Source of the DNA: Manduca sexta
Taxonomy: Eukaryota; Arthropoda; Insecta; Lepidoptera; Sphingidae
DNA: 64,000 nt
NCBI RefSeq assembly: GCF_014839805.1
Contig: NC_051142.1
Coordinates: 1,612,001-1,676,000, forward strand
Direction of reading: 5' to 3'
The translations under genes and the position numbers were made by a program. The notes beneath the pieces were generated by a model, which saw only the letters and a list, made by a program, of their open reading frames with translations, did no database searches and was not told the DNA's origin. Positions 1 to 14,530 of the stretch are shown here, one piece after another (within the stretch, counting starts at the first letter, position 1; each line of letters starts with the position of its first letter).

Positions 1-609
1 ATGCCATTGAAGAGCGATAACATCAAACCATGATGAATTCAAGGTCATTAAATTACAGTTCACCACTGTATCTGATGTATAAGGGACCATTCAAGTGGGT
101 TGTGGGTATTGTTAATTTGCACCTATTTCTGCGGTCAAGCAGCCCACTTGCAAGTTGCAAGAGTTCCAGTACATTTTATCCAATAACATAATTCGACTCA
201 TATAATGTGAGGTTCAACATCGAATGTATCTGAATTTCTGATTTTGCTGCTGACTACGACAATCAATCAGCAACCAGCATATCCCGACCTTAGTGGAATA
301 AAAAAACCCGTATCCCATATTATGTGATACAGTAAAGAACAAATAAAGACTAACGCGCAATAAACATCGCTTTTTTATGTTATTAAGCAGAGAAATTGTC
401 CGTACTCAATGTTAAACTAAATAATGTTCATCCGCCGTAACTCGGAGGTTTTGTTGATTATAATAGCTGAAAACGGTTTTGTGTCCGTGTTTCTTTCACT
501 GAAATGGAACGTGACCTTGATTTATGAACATCCGTGTGATACGCCTTCGCCAGTTGAAGGTGTTTGATTAAGAAAATAATTAGAATGTAGTTGAATGTTA
601 AGAGCGCAG

Positions 610-690
610 TGTCGCGCCATGCAGTACTTCGTAATTCGAAGTTTTGGTTGGAGCTGCTATAGGCGGTGGCACTTACCAGCAGCCAAGCGG
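610..690 (+). repeat. Dispersed lepidopteran repeat fragment
   Basis: The block with 'gctataggcggtg' followed by 'cacttaccagcag' resembles the end of a repeat family common in Lepidoptera, in which a run like 'gctataggcgatg' precedes 'cttaccatcaggcga'. Related pieces lie near 4690-4770, 21775-21822 and 47680-47735. It is decayed, and the family assignment is from memory of the sequence pattern. Confidence 0.45.
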
Positions 691-2702
691 TTTCCTTATC
701 TTACTATGAACTGGATATTATAAATAACCAATTAAGTTTAGTACATTTGTAAACCCGTCTTCAGTATACCGTTACTATTATTGGTTTTTCAATTAGATCA
801 TTTAATAATTTGCCATTTACTCGAAAAGAGTGACAATGACCTAATGATTCACACAATTGAATTATATATTTAAGTTACTAATAAAGTTAATATACAAAAA
901 CTATCACGTCGAATTAAGAACCTCCTCCTTTTTTAAGCCGATAAATAATAAAGAAAATGAGTCACCGAGCTTAGCTTTATTACCTAACTCCTTTTGATAT
1001 CACCTTTTTCATTTAATTTTCTCAGTACAACTAAAAGGCGAATGCCTTTACCGGATTTCTACAGATGGGCAGTCTTCTGTGTTTACTATATCAGTTTAGA
1101 TCTTTTTCATGCACATCACTACGGGTTACATACGGGTTTATGTACATCACATACTTTCGATATTAATAAGTCCTGTCATATATTATGCAAGTTTGGTCTC
1201 GTTTTCATTCACATTTAGAACAAACGATAATTATTAACAATTAGGTAACTACGAATTCAAGCCGTACCGTAGTATCAAATTCAAAAATGGTATAAGTAAT
1301 CCAAGCAGTAGTAGTTTAGGATCGTGGACAATAACCTGAACTTTCAAAGTCATCATCTTCAGCAGGCTGCAGCACGATAATCCGAAATGGACAGCCACGT
1401 GTCCGCCAGCGCCTGGTCGATAATTCAGCGCTTGCAATGACCTGGATTCCGCCTGTATGTAGGGCACAACGCTCGGTACAAAAACACCTTAACCGAACTT
1501 AGCCATTTAGCTCAATTCGCAAAAGATATTAGATTAGGTGCGGTTAGCTCGTCCGGTGTTTCATTGCATGATTTATTCGTTGTGGTATTCGGGGTCTCGG
1601 ATTGTGAGGTTATATGAAAAAACAAAATAATGTCGATTTATCTATATTATTTTAACATAGCAAAATGACTCAGCTCAGGCTCGGTCATGAAGCAATGTGA
1701 AGTCCCTGCAAGGATTTTTATCTCTCAATGGTTTTTAGAATAATTACGGCCTGAGCCGAAAATGATCTGGATTTACAATGACACTACCCCTGTGATTGCT
1801 ATCCAATGGGTTACTTTCTCAGTCCCATATATTAAATAAATAGCACTCTCACATAAAACGTCGTGGGACGGAACAGACAGGCGAAAAGTGGGTGTCATGG
1901 TTACACCAGTGTCTGCCCCTTCAGGGATTAAGGCGAAATGTGTGTAAATTTTACTCTGTAGTATACTTTGGTGTGGCATGATTCAAGAGACAAAGAATAT
2001 ACTCTTGAAAAAAATACTCTTGAATTTGGTCGCAGTCATCTTTGTTTATTTTAGAAAAAAAAAGTCTACCTACAAACGAAGTCTATTATTTACTTTCAAT
2101 TGTATGGACTTGTTTACACTTGTAGCTGAATAAATGCGAAGAGCACTGTATTACATAAATTTATTTGAGTTGTACGAGTGGTCTGGTGTATCGTTACAAA
2201 CAAGGAAATATCGGTGGACTACTTTCTAATACATCACTTGGGTGGTGTAATGCAACGATTATTTAAATTGGTTAAGGATTAAGACCACATTCCAAACTAG
2301 GGATACATACAGAATTTGGCTCAGGATTATATATGGATGCTCATTCTATATGGATGTGCTGGTTGCAGCTCTGCCTACCCCTGGGGAACAAAGACATAGT
2401 GTGTGATTGTATATGGAGTGTAAAGGGTTCAATAAAAGTCTAATAATTAATTCTGAAGACGAGTACGTAAAATCTGATATCATTGAGACCCTAGGTTAGA
2501 CCAATCATGACTCACTTATACATTTATAATGTGGGACATCTGGAATAATTACTAATGTGCGATACTACTCGCGGGCTATGAAACTACGATTACTCGACGA
2601 TTCACAGCTGCAAATAGTGGATATATATTTATTGCATTTGCTTACACCTTTTCGTATACATGGATGAACGAATGTTCTTGTGAATCTCATATTTCGCTAT
2701 AG

Positions 2703-2791
2703 TCAGTGCAGCAGAGCGGCAGAGTGAGACTGCAACGGTGTTACAACCGTTAGACGCGGAGACGTCGCACTGCACCAACGCAGCAGCGGAG
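2703..2791 (+). promoter_or_regulatory. Candidate non-coding first exon with initiator TCAGT
   Basis: A GC-rich segment in AT-rich surroundings starts with the arthropod initiator TCAGT at 2703-2707 and ends at a good donor, GAG|GTGAGA, with the intron beginning at 2792. It carries no open frame with a convincing start, so it would be 5' untranslated. The only plus-strand coding sequence downstream in the window is MINDY3, 23 kb away, so it could be a distal MINDY3 leader or an unrelated non-coding transcript. No TATA box or DPE is evident. Confidence 0.25.
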
Positions 2792-3822
2792 GTGAGAACA
2801 CGATTAATCTAGTTAGTAGTTACCATTGATTGTACACACATGCTTATTGCTTACATCTGTATACATCTAGATCTACTGGGTCATTTAACACTCTCTGTAT
2901 AATCCTTTTATAAATACGTGGAGGATTGCATCTCACTGAAGGGGTTAACAGCATGTCACCGATCGTAATCGTAATCTAAACTTTGACAGAAATCTGTAGT
3001 AATTCGCTGCACTACAACACCGTGTTTAAATATGATCCACGTTCAATAGTCATAAGTCATAATAAAGGTTGTGCTCACGACTGAAACTATCTATTAGCGT
3101 TAAGAAAAACCACAATGTATTGCATATACAAAGTAGAGTTCAGTGACGGCCAGGTCGTGCCTTAATTAGTGCACACAGCGCCCGTCTGTCCGACGTCTAG
3201 ACACGTTGACGTGAAGTTTTTCCCGCCACGGTGCCTACGGCCTGAGAAGACTTTCTCATCTAGTCAACCGTTGTTGCTACAGTTAAACGTTTTCTTTGTA
3301 CGTAAATGCGACGATAGCATAGTGGGGAGTAAAACTGCTGAGATGAAGTTAACGGATTCGATTTTGCCGAAGTGTCTATGATAAATATGGTAGGTACTGA
3401 AATTTTGTATGTATTTGCAGCTGAACTGTAAATAATTATAACTTTGATGTAAGGTCTTAGGAGAATGGCAAGTTTTAAAATTAATCGAGTGAAAGAAAGC
3501 GCAATGTTCTTCACGATGTTTTCCTGCATACCTGCGTTTTTTTTCTTAAGAATTTGACAGACATGTGGAATGTTTTGACTCTTGGCCAGCCTGGTGGACG
3601 AAAGATCTAACCTCCTCATAAAAAGACGTCGATAGATAATACAGGGCTGATATAACATAAAAAAAATCACTACGAGCAGGGACAACAAACTTTTACAGTC
3701 TTTAGTTCTCCGTTTGAGCAATCAATAATTTTAGTTGGCCGTTCCCTCACATTCAAACATAAAGGGACATCGCTGCTGGGCCGCACAAATTGACTAACCA
3801 ATGGTATCAACTACTTACACAA

Positions 3823-3849
3823 ACTATTATCTGTAAGTCAGATAATAGT
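3823..3849. repeat. Short perfect hairpin, 11-bp stem, 5-nt loop
   Basis: 'actattatctg' at 3823-3833 is the exact reverse complement of 3839-3849. Nothing nearby suggests a gene, and it may be part of a decayed transposon end. Confidence 0.6.
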
Positions 3850-4689
3850 GATTGTGAAAAATACTTCTTACAGTTATTTTGGAGTTAAGTATTATGTCAT
3901 AAGTAACACACACCCGAACATCCGTCTATGGACATACGATGGCCACGCATAACAATGTGGATAAAAAATACAAGTGGGCGTCGCAGCTACACCTTGCAAT
4001 ACAGCGCGGCAGATTCACATCACAACAACAATCATTAATAGCCACTAACCCGTCACAATAAGGTGGAATATTAAACAACACAGTAAACATAAAATCACAA
4101 TACCTGTTAACCCCATTTCGATTGTCAAAGCAAATTACGCGCTATTATTATAACTGAAGATATAATTTTGAATGTTGAACGTCGCGATACGATCGCTCTA
4201 CGTGAGAATCTTTACCAAGTTATTAAAAAAGCAGTCGTAAGCGAAATGTGCGAAGGTGCAAAATTATGTGGTGTTGAGTAAACGGTGAGGTTAAAACAAT
4301 AGCCCGTTACTTGAAGCATTTCAATGGGCACCACGCGTGAAGACGAATTTTGGTCAAAATTTGTTACAAGGCAGTTTGGCTTTGTGGCTGTGAGCATGAA
4401 TAAAATATTAATTAAAATTGTGTTTCGAATGGCTGGCGAAATAGCTTTTAATTTCCACGTCCAATTTATTGTTAAATTAATGTCCTTAAAAATCTTAATC
4501 CATAACTACTAAAACTTTCTTCATTTAGTAAATGATATCTGGTAAGCGTGCGTCCGTCTAGACCAATACAACCTTTTTAGTTCATTTCAGTGTCTAGGTA
4601 GTGTGCAGGCGCCGCTGTGTTCTGGTCGGAAGGATATTTAAGCCAGTGATATTAGGTATAAGACTTTACATCTCATGTCTCAGGTCGTG

Positions 4690-4770
4690 CATGCAGTAAA
4701 TTACTTGCAGTGTTCTATAATTCAAAGTTCCATGTGGCGTTGCAACTGCTTCTTGGAAGGCGACTATTAG
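4690..4770 (+). repeat. Dispersed lepidopteran repeat fragment
   Basis: Contains 'aaagttccatgtggcgttgc', nearly the same as 'aaagttccgtgtggtgttgc' at 21794-21813. This places both in one dispersed repeat family; the copies have diverged by several substitutions. Confidence 0.55.
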
Positions 4771-5784
4771 GCGAGTTTAAGCTCGTCGTTCGTTTTATCA
4801 TTCAATTATAAAATAATAATGAATAACCTAAAAATCTTTTGCAAATAAGTGCTTCAGTTTTTGCTGGTAGATGGTAACCGAGTTACGTTGGCGTGTCGTT
4901 TCTGAGTTTGTTAATCTGAATTAGATTTTGACCAAATGCAGCCATCCTACTACGTGGCGGAGGTTCTAGGGGTCAATTTTCAGGTTCAGCAAAAAATTTA
5001 AGAAGTCTCTATATGAATAATATACCCGGTTTTGGTGCTATATGGTATCCCAATTAGAGAATAGATATAAACCCAACAAAAAGCGAGTATACTAGAGCCG
5101 ACAATGGCGTCTTATATAAAAGTGATGTAAGTTACCATGGTTTAATGCTGTAAAGGGGTCTCGACGCGCAACCAGCGGACCTGATTCAATCGTGTCATAG
5201 CTTTACTTAATACGATATATCGTTTCATTAGTATTTGGAGCCACAGGTGCAACCTCCTCACGTGTTTTTATGTTAGCGAAGAATTTCCGGTTGTAAATTA
5301 TATTGTGGTTAGAAAAAAATATTTCTTTTTTTAAATATTTTAATTACATAGATCTGAGAAATCATAGATACAATTTTAAAACATAAAAATTACATTAATT
5401 GTTTGATTCTTTATTAGTTTTTATTCTAGTTTTACTGTTTACAAATTAAGCAACAATTTTAATTCAAACGTTTGTTCGTTTACGAGAAATATTTACTTTT
5501 CAATAAAGATATTGAATTTTGGTAAATAAGCTATTCTGAGTAAAGAAGTATATTTCATAGATAGATTAGGAATTTACGTCTGATGAGTTGCGTAACCGGC
5601 ATGGCAAAAACAAACTCATAATGCCAACCAACTTATGTCACTTACAGCCAATCGATAATGCACACATAATATTCTTTAAAGTTTATCACTAACACAACCA
5701 CACGAGGGCCATTAAAGAAACAATAAACTTTAGTAATGAGCCATCGACAAGACATCCATAAAACCATAAACAATAACTGGCGTG

Positions 5785-5910
5785 GTGGTATGGGTGCGCG
5801 TGCGCATTGCGCCGTGGTGACGTCACAGTGGATACCGAACCGCGCCGCGCTGATGAGTGACTCATGGGTTCTTGACTTCCGGCAACCACCTCGTTTCGGA
5901 GAACACCGGC
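5785..5910. promoter_or_regulatory. GC-rich promoter- or enhancer-like island with a perfect CRE
   Basis: In otherwise AT-rich DNA this island holds a perfect palindromic cAMP-response element TGACGTCA (5818-5825), a GCGCGTGCGCATTGCGCC run resembling paired NRF-1-type sites, and a second palindrome of AP-1 type (TGAGTGACTCA, about 5853-5863). No coding frame is supported. The combination suggests a regulatory element, perhaps in the long intron, but function is inferred from motifs only. Confidence 0.35.
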
Positions 5911-8900
5911 CCGTTAAGGGATGACTAAGTTTTGGAACACTTTCATTTAATAAACGTGTACCTGAGAATCCATTGTGTTAGAAATGTATTTTTTTTATGC
6001 ATTCGCAAAAAAGCGGCTTTGGTGATAAAAAACGTTACGGCCGTGTCATTTATTATTTTCACGCTACAAAAACTGCTTCAAGCTTAACGCACCGCACACA
6101 AAGGATGCTACCTGTGAGCCTGAGAATAGTAACTCAAAGGGGAACCATCGAAGTTTTAACGTTAGGAAAACACTTCAATATGCAAACACACAACACTCTT
6201 GCAATAAAAACAAAGATTGATACTTAGACATAATGAGAATATTGAAGACAAAATAATACTCTTTTTCGCACAAGGACATTATTAAAGACGCTGTTAATTG
6301 TTCCGTGGCAGTAAGTCTGATCAGATTAGAAAGTCTTTCATATATAATTGATTTTGTGCAGACATTGCTGCAACGACGGCCTTCGGAACAGTAAAGCGAG
6401 AAATAAACTTATTGTCGTAGAGATAGCGGTGTCTTAGTAATCTAGTAGTAATGACCCTTTAGATTTGCTTTCAGACAGGGTATTTATAATTTAGTCTTTT
6501 ATAAATATACTACAATCACACGTAGTTCGGATGCATTGCCCATACAGTATTACATCGTTGTTATCGAAAGCAAAAGACTACATCCAACCAAAACCCAACT
6601 CGTACAAATATATTTTGTGCATGGTAAAAATATTTATATAGGGAATTGGGATAATTTCTCCGTAACTTACCTATAGTTATTTTTACCAACTCATCCCCCG
6701 ATCGATTTTAGAAATCCCCGATCATCCCCGAAACATATTGTAAAAACCGTCGTTACACTAGTTGCCTCTCTGCCTACATCTACGGTAGTACAGGACTGAA
6801 CTTATATTGTGTGTGTGAGAGTTGCGGAGTCACGCTGTTATAGAATATTATAGAACAATGGCCGTTACTGTTCTCTAATAGAAAAATTACAATTGTGTAA
6901 AAGAGAAATGTGGTGATATCGCGTCGGCGTTTCAAATCAAAAGCCGTAGCGATAGTTTCCGGCAATGCGGATTTTCCTATCAAAATAAAACATAGCTTGT
7001 TCAGAGAGTGCTTTGCTTACTATTAGTAAATGAATTCTTTAAAAATCGATTATGACCACTACAAGCGGGTGTGTGGCAATTTCCTGCTTTTAAAGGGTCT
7101 GCCTAATCACTTTGATTTACACGGGCCCTGTACCGGATTGGTAATTTTTTTAGTCATCCCTTTTATTACTTTTCTTTTGACGACAGACACACCAGCTTCT
7201 GCTGTTTTCTTATATGTATAGTTTTATTACTATAATCGTAGGACAACTTAAATAAAGAGTACGAAGAAATCACCGAGGTTTTGACGACAGCCGTCTGCGT
7301 CAACAGTGTAACTAATAATAGGCTTCCCCAAACGGCACTAGACACGACGGCCTCGCCTGCAACTTACACCACCGACACGTAACGGTACTATAAGCTGTTC
7401 ACTTCACCACCGACGGTGACCGTCCGACGTTACTTACAGCCACTGACTGTGATTTACGAACCGGCACGTATCACCCGCATTATATTACAATACGAACAGA
7501 TTTGTCTGCGGTACGCGCTCGATTGAAGTGAATTATCGGCTTAAAAAATCTAAATAAAACATTAAATCAATGCTTAGACTGCGACGTGCTTGAAATTTGC
7601 ACGTCAGACGTCCTTGTTACCGGGGAAGTAGCTCTTACACAGGGGTAGTAAGGGCCCAATAATATATATGGCTGAACAGGGAAAATCAATTTACTTCAGT
7701 TCTATAATCAAATATTTAAATTTAGTGATGGTGGAGAGTACCATTTAGATATATACGTTAGATGTGATTGCAGAGCACGCATCTCTGGTTTTTTAATTAT
7801 GGGATTTATTTTCATAAATACAAATTGATAAACTTTTTAATAGCATAACAATTACTTCTATGTTGGTCTGTATCACCCACACATGAAATGTATTTGCCCA
7901 TAAGCCTATAGAAACAATTACATTTCCACGGTTGTAACCTATTTGTTGTGCACGAAAGGTTTGGCGTGTTTGCTTAAAATTTGGAAAGTCGCCGATAACG
8001 AGTTTGCGCAATAAACAATAATTGTTGCCTAACGTTAGACTGCAATACCGTTAGTACCTATTCGTTTAATTGATTATTTTATACCGTATTATAGATTTAT
8101 CGGTATTTAAAACATTTTTATCTAGCAAATAGCCGGCAAAGAAGGGCCACTTGATTGACATTATTAATTATCCGCCGTGAACACTCATTCAATGTACTTA
8201 ATATTTATAGAAAGTGGCAGAGATTCGATAGCATTGTTTCCTATAACAATCTTTACCTACCTTCTTTTACATTCGAAATGATTACCAGACAACAAACAAG
8301 CATAACCACTGTAACTCCTGTAAGACATAACACAATCCTAATCGCTAAGCACAACAAGAATTAAATCCAAGGAAATTTACCAAGTAGAATAATAGGGACT
8401 TTAGAGTTACTCCTAGTATTGGCTTTGTAAACCATGTTAAATCATAAATGAGTAAGCATAAGTAGCGTGTTGATTACACGCATGCAAGCGTCGTGAGAGC
8501 CGCTGATTACCAGACGGCGCGGTTTGCCGAGATTACTATCTGGTAATACGTTATAACAACATACACGAGGTACTGCCACGATACGTGTCAACACATGATC
8601 CAATAATCTTGCCTAGCGAGAACAGCTGCGGGCAACAAAGGTGCACCTTATGACCAGCAAATAATGTAATCAAAAAGAGCAAATTATCTTTAGCGTAAAC
8701 AGTATATGAGCGTAAAAAATATATATTTTAAAGCGTAGGTTACGGCCGTTTCATATTAAGTCAAATGTCATTTAGTATAATGGCATTTATGTCGCGCCTG
8801 CGTCGTCGGCCGCAGCAAACGAGGCTTTTCATTGCCCTTGCAATACAAAGTCTGCATTGCGTATCGCTGTATATTTGCCTATACATCAACGCACATCCAG

Positions 8901-11810
8901 ACTGCAACGAACAGTACACACAAGGCGTGCATCAACAGCAGGTAATTTTGTTTAGCGAATAAAAATGGATTTATGTTTTATAGAAAATGCTCCGTTTACG
9001 TGGTATTATATTTACAACTATCACTACGTCTCAGGTACAAGTCTCAAGTCTGTACGATGTGCGATGAAAACCCAGCGATTTGCGACCACTGTGCGTGACC
9101 ATAGAGCACGTGTGGTTGCATTTTGCATCAACACTGCCATATTATGATGGATCGTGTGCGCGGTGACAAGACAGAGACAAATCGACGTTGTATTTCGGTC
9201 AGTGTACGAAAGATCAATTACATTTCGTAACTAATGCCTGGAGATTTCTACAATAAATAATATGTTCTGTTACCCTCTCAAAAGATTTAGTCTTACAAAA
9301 ATCAAGATAACAAATAACATAATATTTACTGTGGTGTTTTATACAACTACTGCTGTAACATTGTCTTTCATCAAAACTTGAGAAACGAAAAGAAAGACAT
9401 TAATTAGGTCAATCACAAATTGAAAATTAAGGTGCAGAATGTAATAATTGATTAATATTTTGATTAACTATACATAAGGTCAAGTTACTTAAGGGCATCT
9501 TTAGAAAGTATAGAAATTCCCTTCGAATGCCTATTGCCTACAATTATCTAGAGAGAGCGTTAGGTTATAATGACAATTCTTCAGAAGATAGGTTAGGATA
9601 CCGTTGACTACAGTGAGGTCAGATGATATTTCGTTAAATTAGTTAAGCCGTAAGCGTAGTTTATTTCTCTATCTAGTTCAATATACGCAGAATTCATCTT
9701 CTCAGTCTTCCACGAGTGGTATTTTAATTTCTTATGGAGTTCGCCGTAATACTGTTTTCGGCTTTAAAAAAACAAAAATGTATGAAATCTTAATTAAAAT
9801 TATAAGACCAGTAATTATTACTAAAAAGAAACGCGTATGATACTTCTGTTTTTTAATCGGTTTTTTAATTATACTTAAAGTTTTAAACTTAAAAAACAAC
9901 ATACAATGAACTCACCGCGTGCAGAGATCATAATCACAAATGCGTTGGCGCACGCACGGTAAAGTAGTTATACGTGAGTGTACACTGTACAGTGAGTCTA
10001 CATCATACATAACGCAAACTGCTACGACTGACATGAACGTTCTGACATAAATAACAATAATATTATGATCTGCGAGAATCATCATATTGACCTTATACCT
10101 GTGACGAAGGGTCCGTATAACTTGATTCCTACTGGCTTCCCTTCCGTGATTCATGCAAAATCTCACTATCATTAGCCCAATTTGCAGGCCGCATTAATAA
10201 TAATATATAAGTACCTACGTTTATGACGTGTCGAGTTCTTTTTCGGAAAAAATTCACATATCGCCACTAGCATATACTGAGCTGGTAACCATTCTACCAC
10301 ATACATTGCAACAAATCCGTTGTATACCTAATATTGTTAACTGTGTGTTTTTATACATTGATTTTTGTTGTTTGTATGTGTGTGTAGAAAAAAATTGGTT
10401 TAAATTGTATCTCACTCCTGAGCAAATAAATAAATTTCACAACTCTTGATTATGGGCTGAATCTTACAGATCACAAAGACAATATATGGAATACTGTCGT
10501 ATTTCCGAAAATAAAGGATGTTGGCATGACATCCGTGAGTTAATGCGATCTATTGTTTGGATTTTAACTACAAATAATTGATACATAGAAACAAAACTTT
10601 TAATATACCTATTAATCGTCATTTTATCAAGTTTACTGATACACATGGCTTGTCTAAAAATAATTAAAAGAATAATTTTAAAATGGCCAGTAGGATAATT
10701 TTAGAGCATCAAGTCGGAACATAATGAACAAAAAAAGATATAAGTATAGCCGGAAATATATCTACTAAAGAGAAAAGGTAACGACAAGAGGCTGGCTCCA
10801 CATCACGAGGTGTGCTGGCCGTGAAACCAACGCTTTCAATAAACGACATTCAGTGACCGTCGCGTGCTATGTTCAACGCAGCTATTGGCGCTGTGGCACA
10901 GTGAGCAGACATATTCTGATAAGTGTAGACTGTGAAGGGTTGCAGTCTACATGGTATCAGAACTGCAGACTGCACTTAAATTACCTTCAGGTTTAATGAA
11001 TTATTATGGAGTACTAAGACGGGAAATCTCTATAAACCGATCAAAAATAGGCAGGTTGGTTTTACATCTTAGTACATATAATAATGTTGTAAAGTAATTA
11101 AATATATACCGACACAATAATATGGCTTTGCGGTTGCTGTTGCTAATCAGTAAGATGGTCAAAAATCCACTATCGTTTATTGCACAAACATTTTTCCTTA
11201 AAGTTTATAAACACACGCCATACCATTAGCATTATGACTCATATTGCATGGACATTAAAGATTATTATTAAGTCTTACTGGCTCCTTCGCCGTCTTTATA
11301 CAATAACCTAATATTCACTGTTAAACATTAGGTTTTAATTTAGTATGATTTCAGCAGAAGATCGTCGGCGCCAAGTGTCAACTTACGGTCGTTGTCATTA
11401 GCTTATTAACGTTTAACTGGAGTTTGCTATCACAACTCGATAGTATAAGTAACGCAAACTGTGACTGCTGCTTCAATATCACAAAGTATGAACTACATTT
11501 AAAAAAATATTGAGTACTTTTTATGTTTTCCACTTTAATTCTTTTCAATATTTTTATACATTCGATTTTACGTAAAGCTATTTAAATAATATATGTACTA
11601 CATAGATTATTATAACAATTATTAATAGCTCTATGTTCATATTTAGCAAAAACGAAACGCATCAATGATAGTATCCAAATTCGATCCACCGATAGATAGG
11701 ACACGGTAAGGACAAAATATTCTTATCTATCTTATGTTACGTTTATTTATTAATATCACATCACTAGTCGATATTTCATCGTTGGTATGGCTTTTCTGTC
11801 GCATCACTAG

Positions 11811-11860
11811 TTATTTTTAACCGACTTCAAAAAAAGGAGGTTATCTATTAGACGTGAATT
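11811..11860 (+). repeat. Fragment of common lepidopteran repeat ('accgacttcaaaaaaagga')
   Basis: The run 'ttaaccgacttcaaaaaaag' followed by 'gaggtta' is a signature I recognise from a very common lepidopteran interspersed repeat. Only this short piece is recognisable. Confidence 0.5.
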
Positions 11861-12504
11861 TTTCAAACTGTTGTCGGCGATAGCCTGTGATACAGACGGC
11901 CAATCGAATACGAATGTACGGCAAGGAAGAAACTAGAAAGGTGTGCTAAATAAAGTGATTCCAATTAATTGTGATTATTCCTGCAAAATCCTTTTGAGCA
12001 TTTTACACTTCATTTATAAAAACAGATAACCACCAAAAGTAAGCATATCAATATTTGTAATTGCGGTAAGATATTGAGACAGGGGTAATGCTATAGCTTG
12101 TACAGTGTATATTTATTACGAATGACTATCGCGTCGGTACCCGCTCATAATGAATGAAATAGATTGCTCGAGGAAAACATACTCTTAATTATAATACGTC
12201 ACAATTATTGTATTGTTTCCTTTTCATTAATTAATTTTATTACGATAAGTGTTAAAGGAAATAATTAACGTCATCATTATGTACGAATCATAAAGGTCCA
12301 TTTGATTTCAATATCATTAATTAATATACATATAAAATAACATCAATTAATACATGCATTTAATATTATATTTTTCATTTCTCCATTAGAATTTCACACC
12401 AAAACCAAAACGTAGTCCCATAATGTAACTTAAGTACTGCAACTCAAGCATCACCTTAATGGTATTCACATAATCTAATAAAAAACACAGCACACTAGTG
12501 AAAC

Positions 12505-12600
12505 TCGACACCGCGCGAGCACTCGGCCGGCCGCGGCGCCTACGGCTTCAACCACTCCACTATCGCATCTCGTAAGGCCGGCGCAGACTATGCGAATAGC
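12505..12600. other. GC-rich island of unknown role
   Basis: A short CpG-rich block (ggccggccgcggcgcc core at about 12524-12540) stands out from 30%-GC surroundings. On the plus strand it is followed by a donor-like CTC|GTAAGG at about 12571; on the minus strand it overlaps a 94-codon frame with no recognisable similarity. It may be a non-coding first exon, an enhancer or a decayed exon. Confidence 0.25.
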
Positions 12601-14329
12601 GAGATATGTTTTACGAGTAAGCTTCAAGATGCCGAACGCTTCTTTTGATAAGGCAAGCAAGCTAAATTGAACTGTATATAAATTGTAACACGTATCAAAA
12701 ATATTGCGTATTTGGAGGATTAGCGAATGAAGAACGCGGTAAAGTGGCGAACAGTACAATACGTTTCAACTATTAATTGTTTTTCTTGGCTTTTAATACA
12801 CAGGCGGGGCGTTTGTCACTGGAAAAGCAATACTATAATATTGTCCATTTAAAAAATAACACATATGCCGGTGGCGTAAGTACTTTTCTATCTACAGAGA
12901 ATTACGCGCGTGTTAACGCGTTATTTGATGTGTGGTATGCGCCGACCTTTATTGCATCTGGCAGCACCCAATCCCGCAAGAATACACAAAAACTATGACA
13001 TTGAAACTGTGCGTGAGAACTCGGCGACACTTGGCAAAAGTACGCTATTAAGCTGGCAAGATCATGGATGTTTCGCGCCGTAGGTGTGGCTAAGTGGCAG
13101 CCTTGATTGCCGTTGTTATCGGCAAAAACGTTAACAAGGAAAGGCTGTTAGAAGGGCGGTGATGGGCCAACGTGAAAAACCACTAGAAAGTATTTTAAGC
13201 GTTTGTCAAATAAGCGCTTGCGACGTAAGCGCATTAGCGACACGGCAATTTTAAACAACATAAAAACAAAAGGACGCATCATTTTCTATATGGGTTCATA
13301 ATTAACTACAATAAGTTGCGAAAACGGTGATTGTTTTAGGGCTTGGAGAAGACCGCAGAGGTTGTGAAATATTCGCCAGCGCCACACAATCGTGAGAATG
13401 TGAACGGAAAGCTATTTAATTAATCCGCTGATACTGTATGCGTAGTTTATCTTTAGGAAAACATCTTTGCGCAAAGTAATTATAAAAGACTATTTCGAAA
13501 AAAAAAATATCTAAAACAACCAGGTCCAGCCTAAATTGGGACTTGCTCAAATACACGCAATTCAGTTTTGGCTCCTTATTACTGAACCATAAATGACATA
13601 TCAATCGTATGGAAGCGAAATATAAAATAACTATAAACAAATATTTTTATTTTTTTAAAACTGTCCTGCACAACACTGCATCGGTTTAATCAGTGTATTT
13701 CTTTCCCATTTACCCAATTCCCGGCTTGTATTTTATCGCTAACTATCTAAAGGCACTTAATTTGATATAGTAATAAAAATGTATCACGAAAAATGATTAA
13801 CACAAATTAGAGCGTGCCAAATGCCAATCGTAAAACCAACATTCAGACACAAGTGAGTCATGAACGTTTGAACGCGAAACAAATTTATTTATTTATTCAC
13901 ATAGATAAAATTACGACTAACGGTGTGCTGAATAAATAACTACAAAACACACCAACGAGGATACACTCGGCTTGTAACGAGCTTTTGATATAACGTATTG
14001 GATTTGAGGAATCTTAACAGTTGCATTCGGACTCTGTTAGGGTGCCCTTCCATCAACAAACCTGTTACTAAATTTAGATAACAATCGACGTTGAAGTGAC
14101 ATAAATGAGCAATATATTTGCACCCCTTATTTAAGCGTAAAAGAGATTACACCCCTAATCGGCACAATGAATCAATACCAAGCAAATTGTCCACGTGTAT
14201 TTTCACAAACTATTATAAACTATTGTGCGTACACAGCGAGTTTGTTTCGAAACCATGGCATGACTCAACGGCATGTTGAATGAATGGAATGAATGTAATC
14301 TTTATTTGCGTGGATACAGGTTTTAACTT

Positions 14330-14530
14330 AGGTCTTACACTAGCTAAAATTATATGGTGCCGCTTATTTGCCGTGCAAATGTTTAATGTAGATGCATAAG
14401 AAGCGGCTATATATTTTGGTGGGATAAACAGTAGCGTTGTCCTTTAGGGTCTCATCTCTCCATATCACATTTCATCGAAATTCGTTCTTTAGTTTTTGAG
14501 GTTATTGCAGTAGGAAACATTAATTAATAA
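14330..14530 (+). repeat. Probable decayed non-LTR retrotransposon 3' end
   Basis: The stretch 'catcgaaattcgttctttag' then 'tttttgaggttattgcag' matches the kind of 3' tail I know from insect non-LTR elements ('atcaaaatcggttcagtagtttttgag'). No open frame survives. Confidence 0.35.

Noticed and set aside
3260..3721. 153-codon minus-strand frame
   Set aside because: AT-rich, Ile/Leu/Ser/Lys composition, no recognisable domain, no splice or promoter support; length is within chance for this many frames.
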